A DNA stretch of 64,000 nucleotides from Gambelia wislizenii (GCA_030847615.1 JAUMIR010000005.1:240288645-240352644); one strand, 5' to 3'; shown: positions 38,054 through 49,430, counted from the stretch's first letter. Numbers and translations are program-made. The notes: generated by a model not told the origin, from the letters alone.

Positions 38054-38610
38054 GGGTACATATACACAGTAGAAATAATGCAGTTTGACACCACTTTAAG
38101 TGTTGTAGTTCCATCCTAGGGAATCCTGGGATTTCTAGTTTTATAAGGTTTTTAGCCTTCTCTGACAAAGAGTGCAGGTGCTACACAAAACTACAAATCC
38201 AAGGATTTTGTAGGATGGAGCCATGACACTTAAAGTGGTCTCAAATTGCACTATTTCTACAGTGTAGGGAGATTTTCAGATGGGGAAATTATTCCCCAGG
38301 GAGATTGGGACAGAATTGTTTCTGTCCCAGAAGCAGCACCGTGTTTCGCACGCCCACTTCCCTCTCCCAATCTTACGTCGTCCTGACGCTGTCCTTGTTC
38401 TATTTCTTTTTATTAACAATAAACTCTCATTAATAAAATATTGTGGAAGGGACCAGCAGGGAAATAGAACAAGGACAGCGTCAGGACGACGGGAGATTGG
38501 AAGAGGGAAGTGGGCGTGCGAAACGCGGCACTGCTTCCAGGACAGAAACAATTCTGTCCCGATCTCCCCAGGGAATAATTTCCCCATCTGAAAATCTCCT
38601 AGGTGCACCT
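38054..38610. mobile_element. Palindromic Harbinger-like MITE interrupted by fold-back element 2
   Basis: GGGTACATATACACAGTAG to CTATTTCTACAGTGTAG, then, after 38268-38599 and one TAG, GTGCACCT. Flanks CCT (38051-38053 and 38611-38613). The remaining sequence matches 30846-31077 closely. Confidence 0.82.
38268..38599. mobile_element. Fold-back element 2: 139-bp arms, about 92% identical
   Basis: Arms 38268-38406 and 38461-38599 are inverted copies with about 11 mismatches, mostly transitions, around a 54-bp AT-rich spacer. Terminus GGAGATTTTCAGATGGGG. Flanked by TAG (38265-38267 and 38600-38602). Same 13-bp end and length (332 bp) as element 1, but unrelated arms beyond it. Confidence 0.9.
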
Positions 38611-38619
38611 CCTGTTGCA

Positions 38620-39860
38620 GGAACTTTACACGCATCTGTGGCTGGCCTTTTCCCCAGTTTCTCAGCCCTAGGAAGGCCACTTCTCTTCCTCTGCCTCTGT
38701 CTGGAGGAGGAAATTCTCAGGCAGGCTGTGGCATCCTGAAAAACTCCTTCTCTGGCTGCTGAGACTGCTTCTTACTGTTGTGCACTGTCTTTCTCAATTT
38801 CTCTCTCCCTGCTTTCTCCAGCCATCTCCTCCCTTCTTGCCCACTCTTCCCCTTCATCTTGTTCCTTCTCCATATCTTCCTGCCTCATCTCATTGAGTCC
38901 ATCCATCACCATCTCTCTTTGCCATGCACAAGCACTTGTCCCATCTTTCTTCTCCACTGCATCTGTCATTGTCTTCCTACCATCGGTCTCCTTGTTTGTT
39001 GCTCTCACTTGCTCCCACTCAGGGGTATAACTATGGTGGAACAAAATATAGGTATTGCCCACCCATATAAAAATTCTGCCACTTCCAATGAATTTTTACG
39101 GGAGCATTGAGAAATACAGTTTAAGCATTCAAAGGTAAGGAGAAGGCAAACTTACCAAGAGATGCAAATATAGGGGAGTGGAGGAAAATGAGGGCAATGG
39201 CCAACTAAATAGGAATTCTCCATAGCTACACCCCTGCTCCCTCTCTGTTTTTCCTCATCCTGGCCCTTCCTCCTCTGATCTTTCTTTACCTCCATCTTCT
39301 GGCCTCCCAGCCCTTAGCGTCATGACACAGGAGTTGGACTCTTGAGAGGAGGATCCGCCAGCTAAACCAGTGGAATGGCAGCCTCAAGATGCATTGGGAG
39401 ACACTGGCAACATGCAGGATAGCTGGAACAATCAGATGAAGAGGCTCAGCCCCCAAGCCCTGAATCTCAACAAAAACAGAACAGAACAAAGACAGCCAAT
39501 GAGGCTTCTCGCTGAACAAAACAAGCAGCTCTCTTAATCAGGGACAGCTGGCTGCAGCCAATTTAAAATACTTCTCTGACCCATCTTCCCTGTTGGAAAC
39601 AACAGATCATTCTCTACCTTTGGCGTGTGTTCCCATGACTCTGTTTGGACCCTTGAAATACTGGCCTTGGACTGACTGATGACTCTGCTTGGCTCTCAGG
39701 CTTTTGGACTGGCATTGACTTCTCTCCTGTGTGTTGCCTTGCAAACAAACCCTTCCAGGCAAGTTCATCTCCAGTAATTCTGTTTAGTTTAATGCCCTGT
39801 TTTAGATGTGAGAGCATGGAGTAAAGTGTGAAGTCAAAGGCCAGCATCCATAGATTTTCC
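38620..39860. other. No gene; unassigned
   Basis: A CT-rich tract (38770-38960) gives long frames on both strands that look compositional. 39290-39850 could be LTR-like (CCAATTTAAAATACTTC as a TATA-like region) but I see no paired ends. Confidence 0.35.
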
Positions 39861-39861
39861 T

Positions 39862-40080
39862 TGTTTTTTTTCCGGGCTGTGAGGCCGTGTTCTGGAAGAG
39901 TTTATTTCTGACGTTTCACCTGCATCTGTGGCTGGAGTGCTGGAGCCTGAATCAGGACACTTTCCTCCCAGTTTGTTTTAAATTCCTCACTCTGCCCTCT
40001 AACTCCACCCCTTCCCTAGCATCCTGTTAGACCTCCTCTTGAGCTCAGCAGGCTCGGGAGGCAAGAAATACCTTCATTAT
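39862..40080 (+). mobile_element. Interspersed repeat with GGCTGTGAGGCCGTGTTCTG motif
   Basis: GGCTGTGAGGCCGTGTTCTG, GACGTTTCACCTGCATC, TGTGGCTGG is a motif I associate with a common squamate interspersed repeat. Only one copy is visible here, so boundaries are approximate. Confidence 0.4.
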
Positions 40081-40214
40081 AAATAATGAAACAAAAATCT
40101 TCTGGGTTCTCTTTCCTCTTGCTGTTCAAGTCCAGGCTTACATCCTGGAGGTGAGGGTGTCCTTCCACCTTACTACTTCACAGTGGAACTGACAAAAGGG
40201 CTTCTCCTGAGGAT

Positions 40215-40375
40215 CTCAGACCCTGAACAGGCTTTATATAGAAACATCTGGGCTGTAAAATGGCCAGGATCTAAGCTGTATAGGGATTTACAGCTTATAA
40301 CCAACACTTTTATATTGTGCCTGAAAACAGACAGATAGCTAGTGGAGCTGTTATAATAAGGGAGTTTTGTGTTCC
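40215..40375 (-). mobile_element. L2-like LINE fragment
   Basis: ATTGTGCCTGAAAACAGACA, GATAGCTAGTGGAGCTGTTA is the same antisense segment as 50895-50945, decayed. Confidence 0.55.
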
Positions 40376-40508
40376 TTATGTTACTGTAACACAGTTAATA
40401 ATAATAAATATATACACTGTGGGAAATGCATACAAATTTCCATGTAGGGAAGAAACAAAGTCATATAGTCTGCTACAAATAAAAGATGGGATGGGATTAT
40501 GTGTGTAG

Positions 40509-40531
40509 GGTGGGTGGGTGGGTGGGTGGAG
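40509..40531 (+). repeat. (GGGT)n microsatellite
   Basis: GGGTGGGTGGGTGGGTGG; a potential G-quadruplex. Confidence 0.9.
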
Positions 40532-40569
40532 AATAGGAACAAAGCTAGAATTGAAAATTCATCATGCCT

Positions 40570-40650
40570 ACTGTAAATCCATATCTCACTTTATTTATAT
40601 CCCGTCTTTCTCCTAGGCTAGGACTCAAGGTGGTGTACAATTCACCCATC
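40570..40650 (-). mobile_element. L2-like 3' terminus
   Basis: TTTATTTATATCCCGTCTTT and GGACTCAAGGTGGTGTACAA are the antisense of the L2/MIR-type 3' end. Confidence 0.55.
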
Positions 40651-41371
40651 TTTTGGAAGTGGATTTCAAATCTAAACTGAAATCCAAATATCAAATTGTT
40701 GAGGAATCCATCAATCCATATTTCATTTAGCCGTACATCTGGATTTCTCAAGGGTGTCTTTTGTGGGAAGTTTCACATATGATAGATTGGCTTCCAACTT
40801 CAGCAAGAGTTCTAGTCTGTTCAGGACTTCTGGCACAGCTCAAATATTTTCTTTCCTGGCAAACCTGCTCATGCATAAAATAAGTGAATGGATGTCTGAC
40901 TTTTCCATACCAAATCAGAACTGTCCTTCACTATAATGAACTTCAAAGGAACATATTTCATTCCTGATGGAGTATTTGTTGTGATCATTTATTATATATT
41001 TGAGGCCATCATTTTGTATACTGAAACGGGAAAGGTTCTTCACTGCAGACCTTGGTGTGAAAGACTGCAGAGGAATATTGAATAACAAAGCATGCCTTTA
41101 ATCCATATTAATATATCTGTTTATGCACTAGGACAGTGCAGTTCTACTGAGCAATGGCAGCTGGGCAAACAATGCCTATGTAGGATCCTAATAAGATTGA
41201 CACCGGTTTCCAGTGCCATCATTTCTGGTAGCTTTGAATCTGCTGCCTTTCTGTCAACCCAACAATGAACAAAGGGCTCAGTTATATAATGATACTACTT
41301 ACTCAACCCTTGACCTTTCCATTATAATGGTGAAAAAAAATCTGCAAATAAATCTATATCACTTTATTTGT

Positions 41372-41945
41372 GTTGGTTTTGTTGTTTTTTGCCATCAAGT
41401 CAGCTTCAACTTATGATGACCCTATGAATGAAAGACATTCATCAACAGGCCTTCTTCCACCTTACAAACTCAGGGTTGTGGCTTCCTTTATTGAATGAAT
41501 CCATCTGTAATATTGTCTTCCTCTTCACTGACTTCACCTTTACCAAGCATTATCATTTGGTCATCTCATGATGCATCCAAAGTACAATAGCCTCAATTTA
41601 GTTATTTTGGCTTCTAGGGTGAGTTCAGGCTTGATTTGCTGTTGGACCCATTAATTTGTCTTTTTGGCAGTCCACAGTATCCATAGAACTCGAGTCCAGT
41701 ACCACGTTTCAGATAAGTTGATTTTATTCCTAACGGCTTTCTTCACTGTCTAGCTTGCACAATCATACATAAGAGATACAATGACATGGACAATCTGAAC
41801 ATTAGTATTCAATGATATATCTTTACACTTAAGGAGTTGACTTAGTTGCTTCATAATACTCTTCCAAGTCCTAGTATTCTTCTGATTTCTTGACTGCAGT
41901 CCCATTTTGATTTATGACTGAGCCAAGGCATAGAAAACTTTTATC
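41372..41945 (-). mobile_element. BovB-like RTE LINE 3' part, decayed
   Basis: On the minus strand this reads as the end of RTE ORF2. The tail GCCATCAAGTCAGCTTCAAC and GACCCTATGAATGAAAG come first, then TCATGATGCATCCAAAGTAC (WFGH-type region), GCTTGCACAATCATACATAA, and TTGACTGCAGTCCCATTTTG. Stops and frameshifts throughout. Confidence 0.75.
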
Positions 41946-43601
41946 TACCTAAAATAGTATTAAAATAATATTGATGTGCCTGTTCATAATTGTTCATAAC
42001 ATGTACATGCAAATTGTTCATAACATGTACAATTGGTAACAGATTTTTTTTTTCTTCTCTGTCTCGTGCCAGTTCATCTGATGGCAAATGGTGCAGCACA
42101 TCTTCACTGTGGAAGAAATACTGGGCCAGTCCATTTGGCTGTTGTACAAGGAACACGAAAATGTCTTTAGCCAGCCATGCTCAACACTATCAGCAGAAAG
42201 GTGGTCTTATAATGAACTCTCTTTCAGAATAGCTAGACTCAATAGCTTAATTCTACAAAACATGCTGGCTTGACATGCAAATAGAGGAGCATGCCAGCTC
42301 TGCCTTCTCTGTATGCACATGAAGAGTGATGAATCTAAGTTTCTGGCCCACATAGAAGCTGTCCATATAATCAGAAACATCCCATAAAACAGAATTCCCA
42401 TTCTCCAGAAGAGCATCCTTGTGTAATGGAAGATCTTCTGTTCAAAATTCTCTCTCATCCAATGAGGAGAGTGGCAGAACTGGAGAGAGAGGGTGGGACC
42501 AGCATTCTCCCCTCATCAATGTCAAGTTATCATGCTTTGTAAATGAGGGAATAAGGCTATTAAATAAATTCAATTGCTAGTCTCAAGTAAAGTAGGCTAA
42601 TATTTTGATTAGCAAATTGATGAAATGCAGAATAGATGGGAATGCTGTCAGATGGATCCACAATTGGTTGGAAAACCGTGCTCAAAGAGTCATTGTCAGT
42701 GGCTGCACTTCAAACAGGAAAATCTCAAGTGGAGTGTTTCAGAGTACTGTCCTAGGGCCATTACTCTTCAACGTTTTTATCAATGACTTAGATGATGGGG
42801 CAGAGGGAATCCTTATCAAGTTTGCAGATGACACAAAACTAGGATGGGTATCTAACAGATTGGAAGAAAACAATTCAAAAGGGCCTAGATAAACTAGAAA
42901 ATTGGGCAGAAATGAATAAAACAAAATTCAATAAAAACAAATGCAAACTTCTACATTCAGGCCACAAAAACCACATGCACAGCTATAGGATGGGGATACA
43001 TTGCTCAACAGTACTACATGTGAAAAGGACCTTGGGATGATTGCTGATCATAATTTAACCATGAGCCAGCAGTGTGTGATGCTGCAGCAAAGAATGCAAA
43101 TGCTTCTCTTTTCTTTTCTTGGTCTATATTAGTAGAAATATAGTTTCCAAGTTGAGGGAAGTAATAGTCCCACTATGTTCTGTGTTGGTCAGGCCTCATC
43201 TTGAGTACTGTGTTCAGTTCTGGGCACCTCATTTGATGAAGGCTATAGACAAGTTGGACCAGGTTCAGAGAAGGACAATGAGGATGATAAAAAGTATGAA
43301 AAACAAAACACGTGAGGAGGAGGGTTGAAGGAGCTGGGCATATTCAGCCTGCTGAAGAGAAGACTGTGGGATGACATGATTGCACTCTTTAAATACTTTT
43401 AAATACCTCAAGAGCTGCCACAGAAGGCATGCCTGTTCTTTGCTTCCCCAGAGGGTAGGACCAGGTCTAATAATATGAAGTTACAGAAGAGTATATTTTG
43501 ATTGAACATTCACAAGAACTTCTTGACAGTAAGAGTGGTTCATCAATGGAACCAACTGCCTAGAGAGGCAGTGAGGTCTCCTTCTCTGGATGTCTTTAAG
43601 G

Positions 43602-44428
43602 GGGCTTACTAGCTAGAAGGTGGGCCTTGTTATTATGGCCTGGCTGGTGCCCCTGTGGTCCCCCCCGGGAACAGCCCCTGTGACCTCATGGCCGCAGCGG
43701 GGACCACCATTGCTGGGGTTGTCCTCTTCCTGGCATCCCTGGTGGCTGAGAGAGGCGGGAAAGCCTGGCCAATTAGGGGGAGCTTCCCTTGCCCCAATTG
43801 GCTAGCAGTGGGATGGGGGAAGGACTTCCGGCCATGCTTCCAGTGTGGCCAGATGATGTGGGGAGCCTGCGCTGGGGCCGGTATTTAAGCCAGCTCCTGG
43901 CATGGGCTCCTCAGTGGCTCACAAAGGAGCTGAACTCCCACCCACCCTCCCTCTATTACTTATGTATGCATATGTTATTTTGTCGCAATTTTCTAGGTGG
44001 ATGGCATGGGCCCTGATCCAGGTAGGTGAGGAACAGGGGGGGCTCCTTCAAGTTCAGGTTCAAGTTCAAGTTCACAGAGACCCCCCTTTCCCTGTTTAAG
44101 TGGTTAACATCTTATTTTCAGGTGAGGGGAGAGCATCAAGTGGGATGGCTCAGCCAGGAACTCTCCCCTCTAGGACGAGTTGGTAGCAACCAACATTGGG
44201 ACCATTGGCCAACATAGGGTTGGGCAATGAAGGGATCCAGACCCATGCAATAGTGCCAACCATTTGCAGCCATCAGCAAGTTGTGGCCTTTAATTGCCAA
44301 TTATCTTCTTACTAACCTATATTTAATCCTTATATTTTATATTGTACTCAATACAATTGTTAAAGTAGCTTATAGTGTCTGTGTCTTCATTATGGGAGGT
44401 GAGCGGGGAATACGGTCTGGGTCCGCAA
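43602..44428 (+). mobile_element. Insertion in CR1, candidate solo LTR
   Basis: About 830 bp absent from other CR1 copies. It contains a TATA-like GGTATTTAAGCC (43880-43891), a T/A-rich 3' third ending near CATTATGGGAGGTGAGCGGG, and no coding sequence. A three- to four-base duplication (AAG/AAAG) may flank it. LTR identity is inferred from the layout only. Confidence 0.45.
44030..44080 (+). repeat. AGTTCAGGTTCAAGTTCAAG short tandem
   Basis: Four to five degenerate TTCA(A/G)G units at 44049-44072, inside the insertion above. Confidence 0.6.
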
Positions 44429-44649
44429 AAAGAGGCTGGACAGCTACCTCCTAGTGATGCTTTAGTTGGAGGTCCTGCATTGAGCAGAGGATTGAACCTG
44501 ATGCTTCATGTGGCCCCTTCTAACTCTATGATTTTATGTCTCTGGACATGCTGAATTAATGTAATTTACTTAAGTGTTGAATATTCAGCAGTTGTTCCAA
44601 TGAATTCATACTACTTGGGGCTAGCATTTGGATTTAGGCTTAAATATTA

Positions 44650-44875
44650 TACCCTAAAGGCATCAGATCCTGTCTTATCTTGGAAGCTAATCAGGGTCAG
44701 CCCTGGTTAGTACTTGGATGGGAGACTGCCAATAAATACCAGGCACTATAGGCTATATTTAAGAGGAAGGAACTGGCAAGATGATGACCACCCAGCATTC
44801 CTTGCCTAAGAAAACCCTATGAAATTAATGGGGTCATAAGTTGGCAAGCAACCTGAAAGCACATATACACACATT
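44650..44875 (+). mobile_element. 5S-rRNA-derived SINE
   Basis: TTGGAAGCTAATCAGGGTCA, GCCCTGGTTAGTACTTGGAT, GGGAGACTGCC, AATACCAGGCACTATAGGCT. These match 5S rRNA from the A box to the C box, followed by the same body and CATAAGTTGGCAAGCAACC tail as 5488-5715. Confidence 0.9.
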
Positions 44876-45355
44876 GTATGATAGTTCAGAATGATTCTGA
44901 CCCACATTTCCAACCACCCACACAACCAACACTGACAGAACAATTATTTACTGTTACATCAATTTCTTCTGAAGACTTGCTCAAGCAATTAACCCCTTAA
45001 TCTACACATGCCCCTTCTCCTCCATGTGACACACTCATATTTTGACATTTCTAATAGCTGTGGCTTTGGCATTAAATCTTCTAATGAACCTCCTTGTTTT
45101 ATTTGTGCCTCCACCATAATGTTCTCCTCTAATTTGGTGACCTAAGAGCAGATATTAGGGGAAGTACAAAACAATCTGTGAAAAACTCATTAACTCAAAC
45201 TGCAGAAGATTAGTAATCGTGAGGAGAATTGAGAAACCGCAAGTTAAAAATGGTAAAAATGTCAAATTAGTGTTAGTAGTATTAATATTGGTATTAGTAC
45301 ATGCTGGGCTTTCGGTTTAATGCCTTGTTGATTTAAAAAATGTAATTAACAAATA

Positions 45356-45600
45356 TGGAGAGCCAGCATGGTGTAGTGGTTTGACTGTTGGACTAGGATT
45401 CTGGGAGACCAGGGTTCAAATCCTTGCTCAGCCATGGAAACCTACTGGGTGACCTTGGGCAAGTCACACCTTCTCAGCCTCAATAGCAACTCTCTCTGAA
45501 CAAACCTTACCAAAAAAACCCTGTGATAGGTTTGCCTTAGGGTTTCCATAAGTCAGCAATGACCTGAAGGCACACAACAACAAGAACAACAACAACAAAC
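45356..45600 (+). mobile_element. Sauria-type SINE, full length
   Basis: GAGCCAGCATGGTGTAGTGG, GGTTCAAATCC B box, GAAACCTACTGGGTGACC, ACCTGAAGGCACACAACAAC. The best-preserved copy in the window. Confidence 0.95.
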
Positions 45601-45755
45601 AATGTTTCACAATCCTGGTTGCATCCTAGTCATTTGCAATACCTGTGCAATCTTTTCTTCATGTCTGGTAAGAAGTAAATCCCAATCAATTCAATGGGAA
45701 TTGTTAGCATTCAGTTCCAACAGTTGAATTGGAATTGTAGCCTGAATTTCTTTCA

Positions 45756-46232
45756 GACTATCTACATGAACCAGGATACACCAGCTTCCTGCCAGCCTAA
45801 CCCAGCTGTGAATCAGGCCTGTTCCTCCCCTGTTCCCTCCTCAAAACAGGAGGAAGTCCAGGCAGGCACACCAGCCTGGTACTGTAGCCACTGGCATCAT
45901 CTTCTCCCTTACTCTCCCAGAAGCTAGGAAACCAGCCCACTACATGTGCCCAGGCCCCCTGCATGTGACCTGTCTTGGTCACTTGCTGTAGGACTCATTC
46001 CTGCTTCAGAAAAGCAAGGCAGACTGGCAGCTGCAGTGACAAGCCAGCCTGCTGGGACGGGCTCCTGAGGACATGCAGGGCCCAATCCATGCCTTCTCAG
46101 GAGGAACAGATTAAAGCAGGTATTTTTTTTAAAAAAAGAAAAACACAGTAAAGGGCCCTACACCATCTTCCCTCACCTCTAAGCCCTGAGGGTTAAGCCC
46201 TGCGTTGTCATATTTCCCATGTAGACAAGACC
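45756..46232. mobile_element. Harbinger-like element, family B
   Basis: Left GACTATCTACATG and right CATGTAGACAAGACC; flanks TCA/TAA. The interior includes GCAGCTGCAGTGACAAGCCA, comparable with 32400-32440. Confidence 0.62.
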
Positions 46233-46635
46233 TAAGTGATTTCACACATATCTCCAACACAGGCATAGATATGGGCTGTTCCAGTCCTGGTGCCCAATCT
46301 ACAACAATATAGGCAAGACTGATATTGCATCCTTAAACACATTAAAGAGGAAATATGTCCCATTGGATTCAGTGAGCCTTACTTCTATCCTAAATACGAA
46401 TAGGAATCTCACTTATCCAAGATCTAATTTTTACATAGCCAAGATGGCAACATCCATACTCAAGAAAGGAGATACCAGCCAGGCTTGGGAAAGGTCAAGA
46501 AAAAAAATCAAGGGAAGGAAAACCTTAAGTGGGTAAAAAAGAAAAAAAAACAAAACAAATCACCAACCAGCGATGACTCAGCATGCACGGTGACCACAGA
46601 GCATGTTAGAAAATGAGAAAGTGGAGTATGTTATA

Positions 46636-46866
46636 AGAGGATTTGGAGGCCCATTCAAACTACACGTTTATAATGCTACATTCCAGTTTAACTGCCATAG
46701 GAATATCCCATGGAATCCTGGGATCTGCAGTAAGGAGAGAAGTTTAGAATTCACAGCCAGAATTCATTGCCTCAACAAAACTACAAAGCCCAGGATTACA
46801 TAGGATGGAACATTGGCAGTTAAAATGGAATTATAGCATTCTAATTGCGTAGTGTGAATGGACCCC
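46636..46866. mobile_element. Palindromic Harbinger-like MITE, diverged
   Basis: CAGTTTAACTGCCATAGGAA, TGGAATCCTGGGATCTGCAG on the left pair with AACTACAAAGCCCAGGATTA and GGCAGTTAAAATGGAATTAT on the right. Confidence 0.6.
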
Positions 46867-46947
46867 TGACTGTCTGACTGGACAGGAGAAATCCATATTA
46901 TCTATTTGTATAAACCAAATAGTATTGAGAAAAGAGTCCCATTAAAA

Positions 46948-47071
46948 CAGGGGTGGGAATCCAGATGTTGAACTGCAACTCCCAATATTCCTCACCATTG
47001 AGTATATTGGCTAGAGCTGATAGGAGATGCAGTTCAACAGCATCTTCAGTGCCATAGAATTCCCACCTCTG
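46948..47071. mobile_element. hAT-like MITE (124 bp)
   Basis: TIRs CAGGGGTGGGAATCC and (inward) CAGAGGTGGGAATTC. The 8-bp flanks CATTAAAA (46940-46947) and TATTAAAT (47072-47079) agree at six positions. The interior is a weak fold-back around AGTTGCAGTTCAAC-type arms. Confidence 0.68.
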
Positions 47072-47189
47072 TATTAAATTAGTATTTAAGAGCCTGTTAA
47101 AATGCATGGCCTAGTGCAACATTTTTTAAGCCTGTAATTCTGTGCCTTTTTGCACAGAATTTTTAATGTCATAATTCTATGCTTCACTA

Positions 47190-47305
47190 TGCCTTACTTC
47201 AACTGGCAAAACCACCTCTGAGTATTCCCTGCCTAAGAAACCCCTATGAAATCCATGGATTTGCCATAAGTCAACAGGCAACTTGAAAGCACATACACAA
47301 TACTT
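47190..47305 (+). mobile_element. 5S-type SINE, 3' half only
   Basis: AACTGGCAAAACCACCTCTG, AGTATTCCCTGCCTAAGAAA, CATAAGTCAACAGGCAACTT. The 5S head is missing. Confidence 0.75.
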
Positions 47306-47346
47306 AGCCATCTATTCTTTTTTTTAAGTGAGTTCAAAGTGTTTTT

Positions 47347-47571
47347 AGAGGGTGACCCCCATATCTACGGGGGGGGGTACATTCCAAGACCCCCATGGAT
47401 ACCTGAAACCGTGGATAATAGGGAACCCTATTATTTTCAATGAAAAGAATACTGAAAGTTGACCATAAAATCACATTGGAGGACTGAGAAATGTCTAGAG
47501 AGAACATATATTTTCAGATGGGGATAGGTGAAACTGTGGATATCAAATCCATGGATACAGAGGTTGACCTG
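47347..47571. mobile_element. Pogo/Tigger-like MITE, family 2
   Basis: AGAGGGTGACCCCCATATCT to GATACAGAGGTTGACCTG followed by TA. The interior includes GGAACCCTATTATTTTCAAT. Used as the reference copy for the nested element at 27705. Confidence 0.82.
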
Positions 47572-47701
47572 TATATTGGCTAAGATCTTATATCATGGTT
47601 GCCTAGCGTAATCTGCACCCATTGAGTTACATAGAGCTTGCAGTATGTTACCCTTATTTTGCATGCCAACATAGTGTGCCCAGCATCCTGTAAGTGATTT
47701 A

Positions 47702-47935
47702 GAATCATAGAGTTGGAAGAGACCACAAGGGTCATCGAGTCCAACCCTCTACCTTGCAGGAATACACAATTAAAGTACCCCCAACTGTTGTCCATCTAGA
47801 CTCTGTTTAAACACCTCCAAAGAAGGAGACTCCACCACACTCCGAGGTAGTGTATTCCACTGTTAAACAGCTCTTAAAGTCAGGAAGTTCTTCCTAATAG
47901 GTAGAATCTCTTTTCCTGTAGTTTGCACAAGTGCA
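47702..47935 (-). mobile_element. CR1 LINE 3' fragment
   Basis: AGAATCATAGAGTTGGAAGA, GACCACAAGGGTCATCGAGT, then CTCCAAAGAAGGAGACTCCA; ends in the ORF2/UTR region near 47935. Confidence 0.9.
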
Positions 47936-47939
47936 GGTT

Positions 47940-48810
47940 ATGTGTGCATAAGTCCCTGGACAGAGTGTAGAGCAGGGCTGCATTAAAGTTTTTGTAAACC
48001 CTAGGCACTCTTTTTTGTGTAGGAAAATATAAAATATCATTACCAGCATTTTGAAATTTTGTTGATCTTCCCAATTCCTGTAAAAAAAATGTTAATCCTG
48101 TTTTTGTAGGCCCTAAAATTTCCATAAGTCTTAGGCACTGTGCCTAAAGTGCCTAATGGATAAGGTGGCCCTGGCACAGAGAGCTATTTTCTTACTCTTA
48201 CAGTCCATCCAAAACTTCCTTCCCCTTGCAGCATCAAGCCCTGGGAGGGGCTGCTATTGATCCTTCTTATTGGAGGAGAGGGAGAGGCAATGCACACCAT
48301 AAAGGTCTGACTGCTCTGCACTTTGGCGGAAAGAAAAAAAACAACTGCACTCCATCTGAGAATGCACCCTCCTTTCTTTCCCCACCCAATCAAGCTGACA
48401 CAAGCTGCTTCTCTGTGGTCTGAATCACTTCCCTGCTTCTTCCCTTCCCCACCAATAAGTGATGGTGGCAGATGACCTTCCTGCAGCTTGACAACTGCCA
48501 GGCAGTAGAGGATGCATGTCCAGAATTACACACACATGTGGGATCTCAGCTGGTATCTGTTAATATCCTTCCTTATTGTCCCACTGAATGAAGCTACAGT
48601 CCAGGCTGTTTGCAGAATCCCAGTGAATTAAATGGTAAATTGAAGGTACTAACAAACAGCTACACGTTGACTGAGGATGTGCAACTACATGTGCTAGGGT
48701 TGCACTGATGGAACTCCATTTGTGCAACCATGAAATGAATACACCAGTTTCACAACAGCTGAAAAAGCGTAATTGCATGCCTAAGGAAACATATTTCTTT
48801 TTATCAGATC
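47940..48810. other. No recognisable gene
   Basis: Mixed composition; no transposon ends identified. The segment 48110-48175 (GTGCCTAAAGTGCCTAATGG) is a short internal duplication. Confidence 0.4.
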
Positions 48811-48824
48811 TGTGTTCTAGGAAC

Positions 48825-48947
48825 CCAAAAAGGACCCCAAAAAGGAGAAACTCAAATGATTACTAACCTTCTACAGGGTTGAGTTTTGAGTTTCTCCTTT
48901 TTTGGGTGCATTATGGTCAGGAATCCTCCTTTTGTTTAGTGTAGCTA
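48825..48947 (-). mobile_element. 123-bp insertion with 12-bp target duplication
   Basis: TGTTCTAGGAAC is repeated exactly at 48813-48824 and 48948-48959. Between them GGAGAAACTCAAA (48843-48855) and TTTGAGTTTCTCC (about 48887-48899) form an inverted pair. A 12-bp duplication points to LINE-mediated insertion. No known SINE head is recognised. Confidence 0.6.
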
Positions 48948-49029
48948 TGTTCTAGGAACTCTAGGATTCACACCCAACCAAGGTTTTCCTCTTCTTTGGC
49001 TCGGCTTCATCCTTTGTCACTCACTGCCA

Positions 49030-49430
49030 TATATTCTTAGAACTGTCTCCTTGAACATTTGTGGTCTGCTCTTTCCCTTGGTGTTTTCAAATCTCAGCTG
49101 AAAACTTTTTTTGTTTTCCAACGCTTTTGGAATTTTAGTTGTATAGTTTTATAATTCTGTTTTGTCTTGATTGCATGTATTGGTCAGTTTGTTTTATCTT
49201 ATATAATATTTTTTGTTTTTCATTTGAATAATTTGTTTTGCAATTGTATTGTATCATTTTATGTTTTATTATTCTATCCCTCAGTGTATGTATGTGTGTA
49301 CACATATATTTTAGATTGTATGCCTTTGGCAGAACTCATTGTGTTTGGTTGTTTTACTGCAACATGCCATGTGCATTGCTGGTACTATATACATTGATGA
49401 TGATGATGATGATGATGATGATAGGAAAAG
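49030..49430 (+). mobile_element. L2-like LINE 3' end with (GAT)n tail
   Basis: GTTTTCAAATCTCAGCTGAA encodes the typical SNLS(A)LKTFLF-like C-terminus. It is followed by a T-rich 3' UTR and a GATGATGAT tail at 49395-49422. Confidence 0.6.

Larger units (their letters stand above)
42605..44535 (+). mobile_element. CR1 LINE with RT core, split by an insertion
   Basis: ORF2 remnant 42605-42892 contains RT blocks: RIDGNAVRWIHNWLENRAQR, VLGPLLFNVFINDLDD, and the active-site box FADDTKLG. A frameshift follows, and the C-terminal block continues at 43119 (VRPHLEYCVQFWAPHLMK). The 3' end is split: GATGTCTTTAAG at 43589-43600 continues as AGAGGCTGGACAGC at 44431. It ends TTCTAACTCTATGATTTTATG. Confidence 0.88.

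Noticed and set aside
38770..39110. Paired frames on both strands in a CT-rich tract
   Set aside because: The Leu/Ser/Pro frame and the complementary Glu/Arg/Met frame reflect a pyrimidine-rich composition only.
44660..44760. 5S rRNA gene
   Set aside because: The 5S similarity covers only the internal promoter part with substitutions and is followed by a SINE body and tail.
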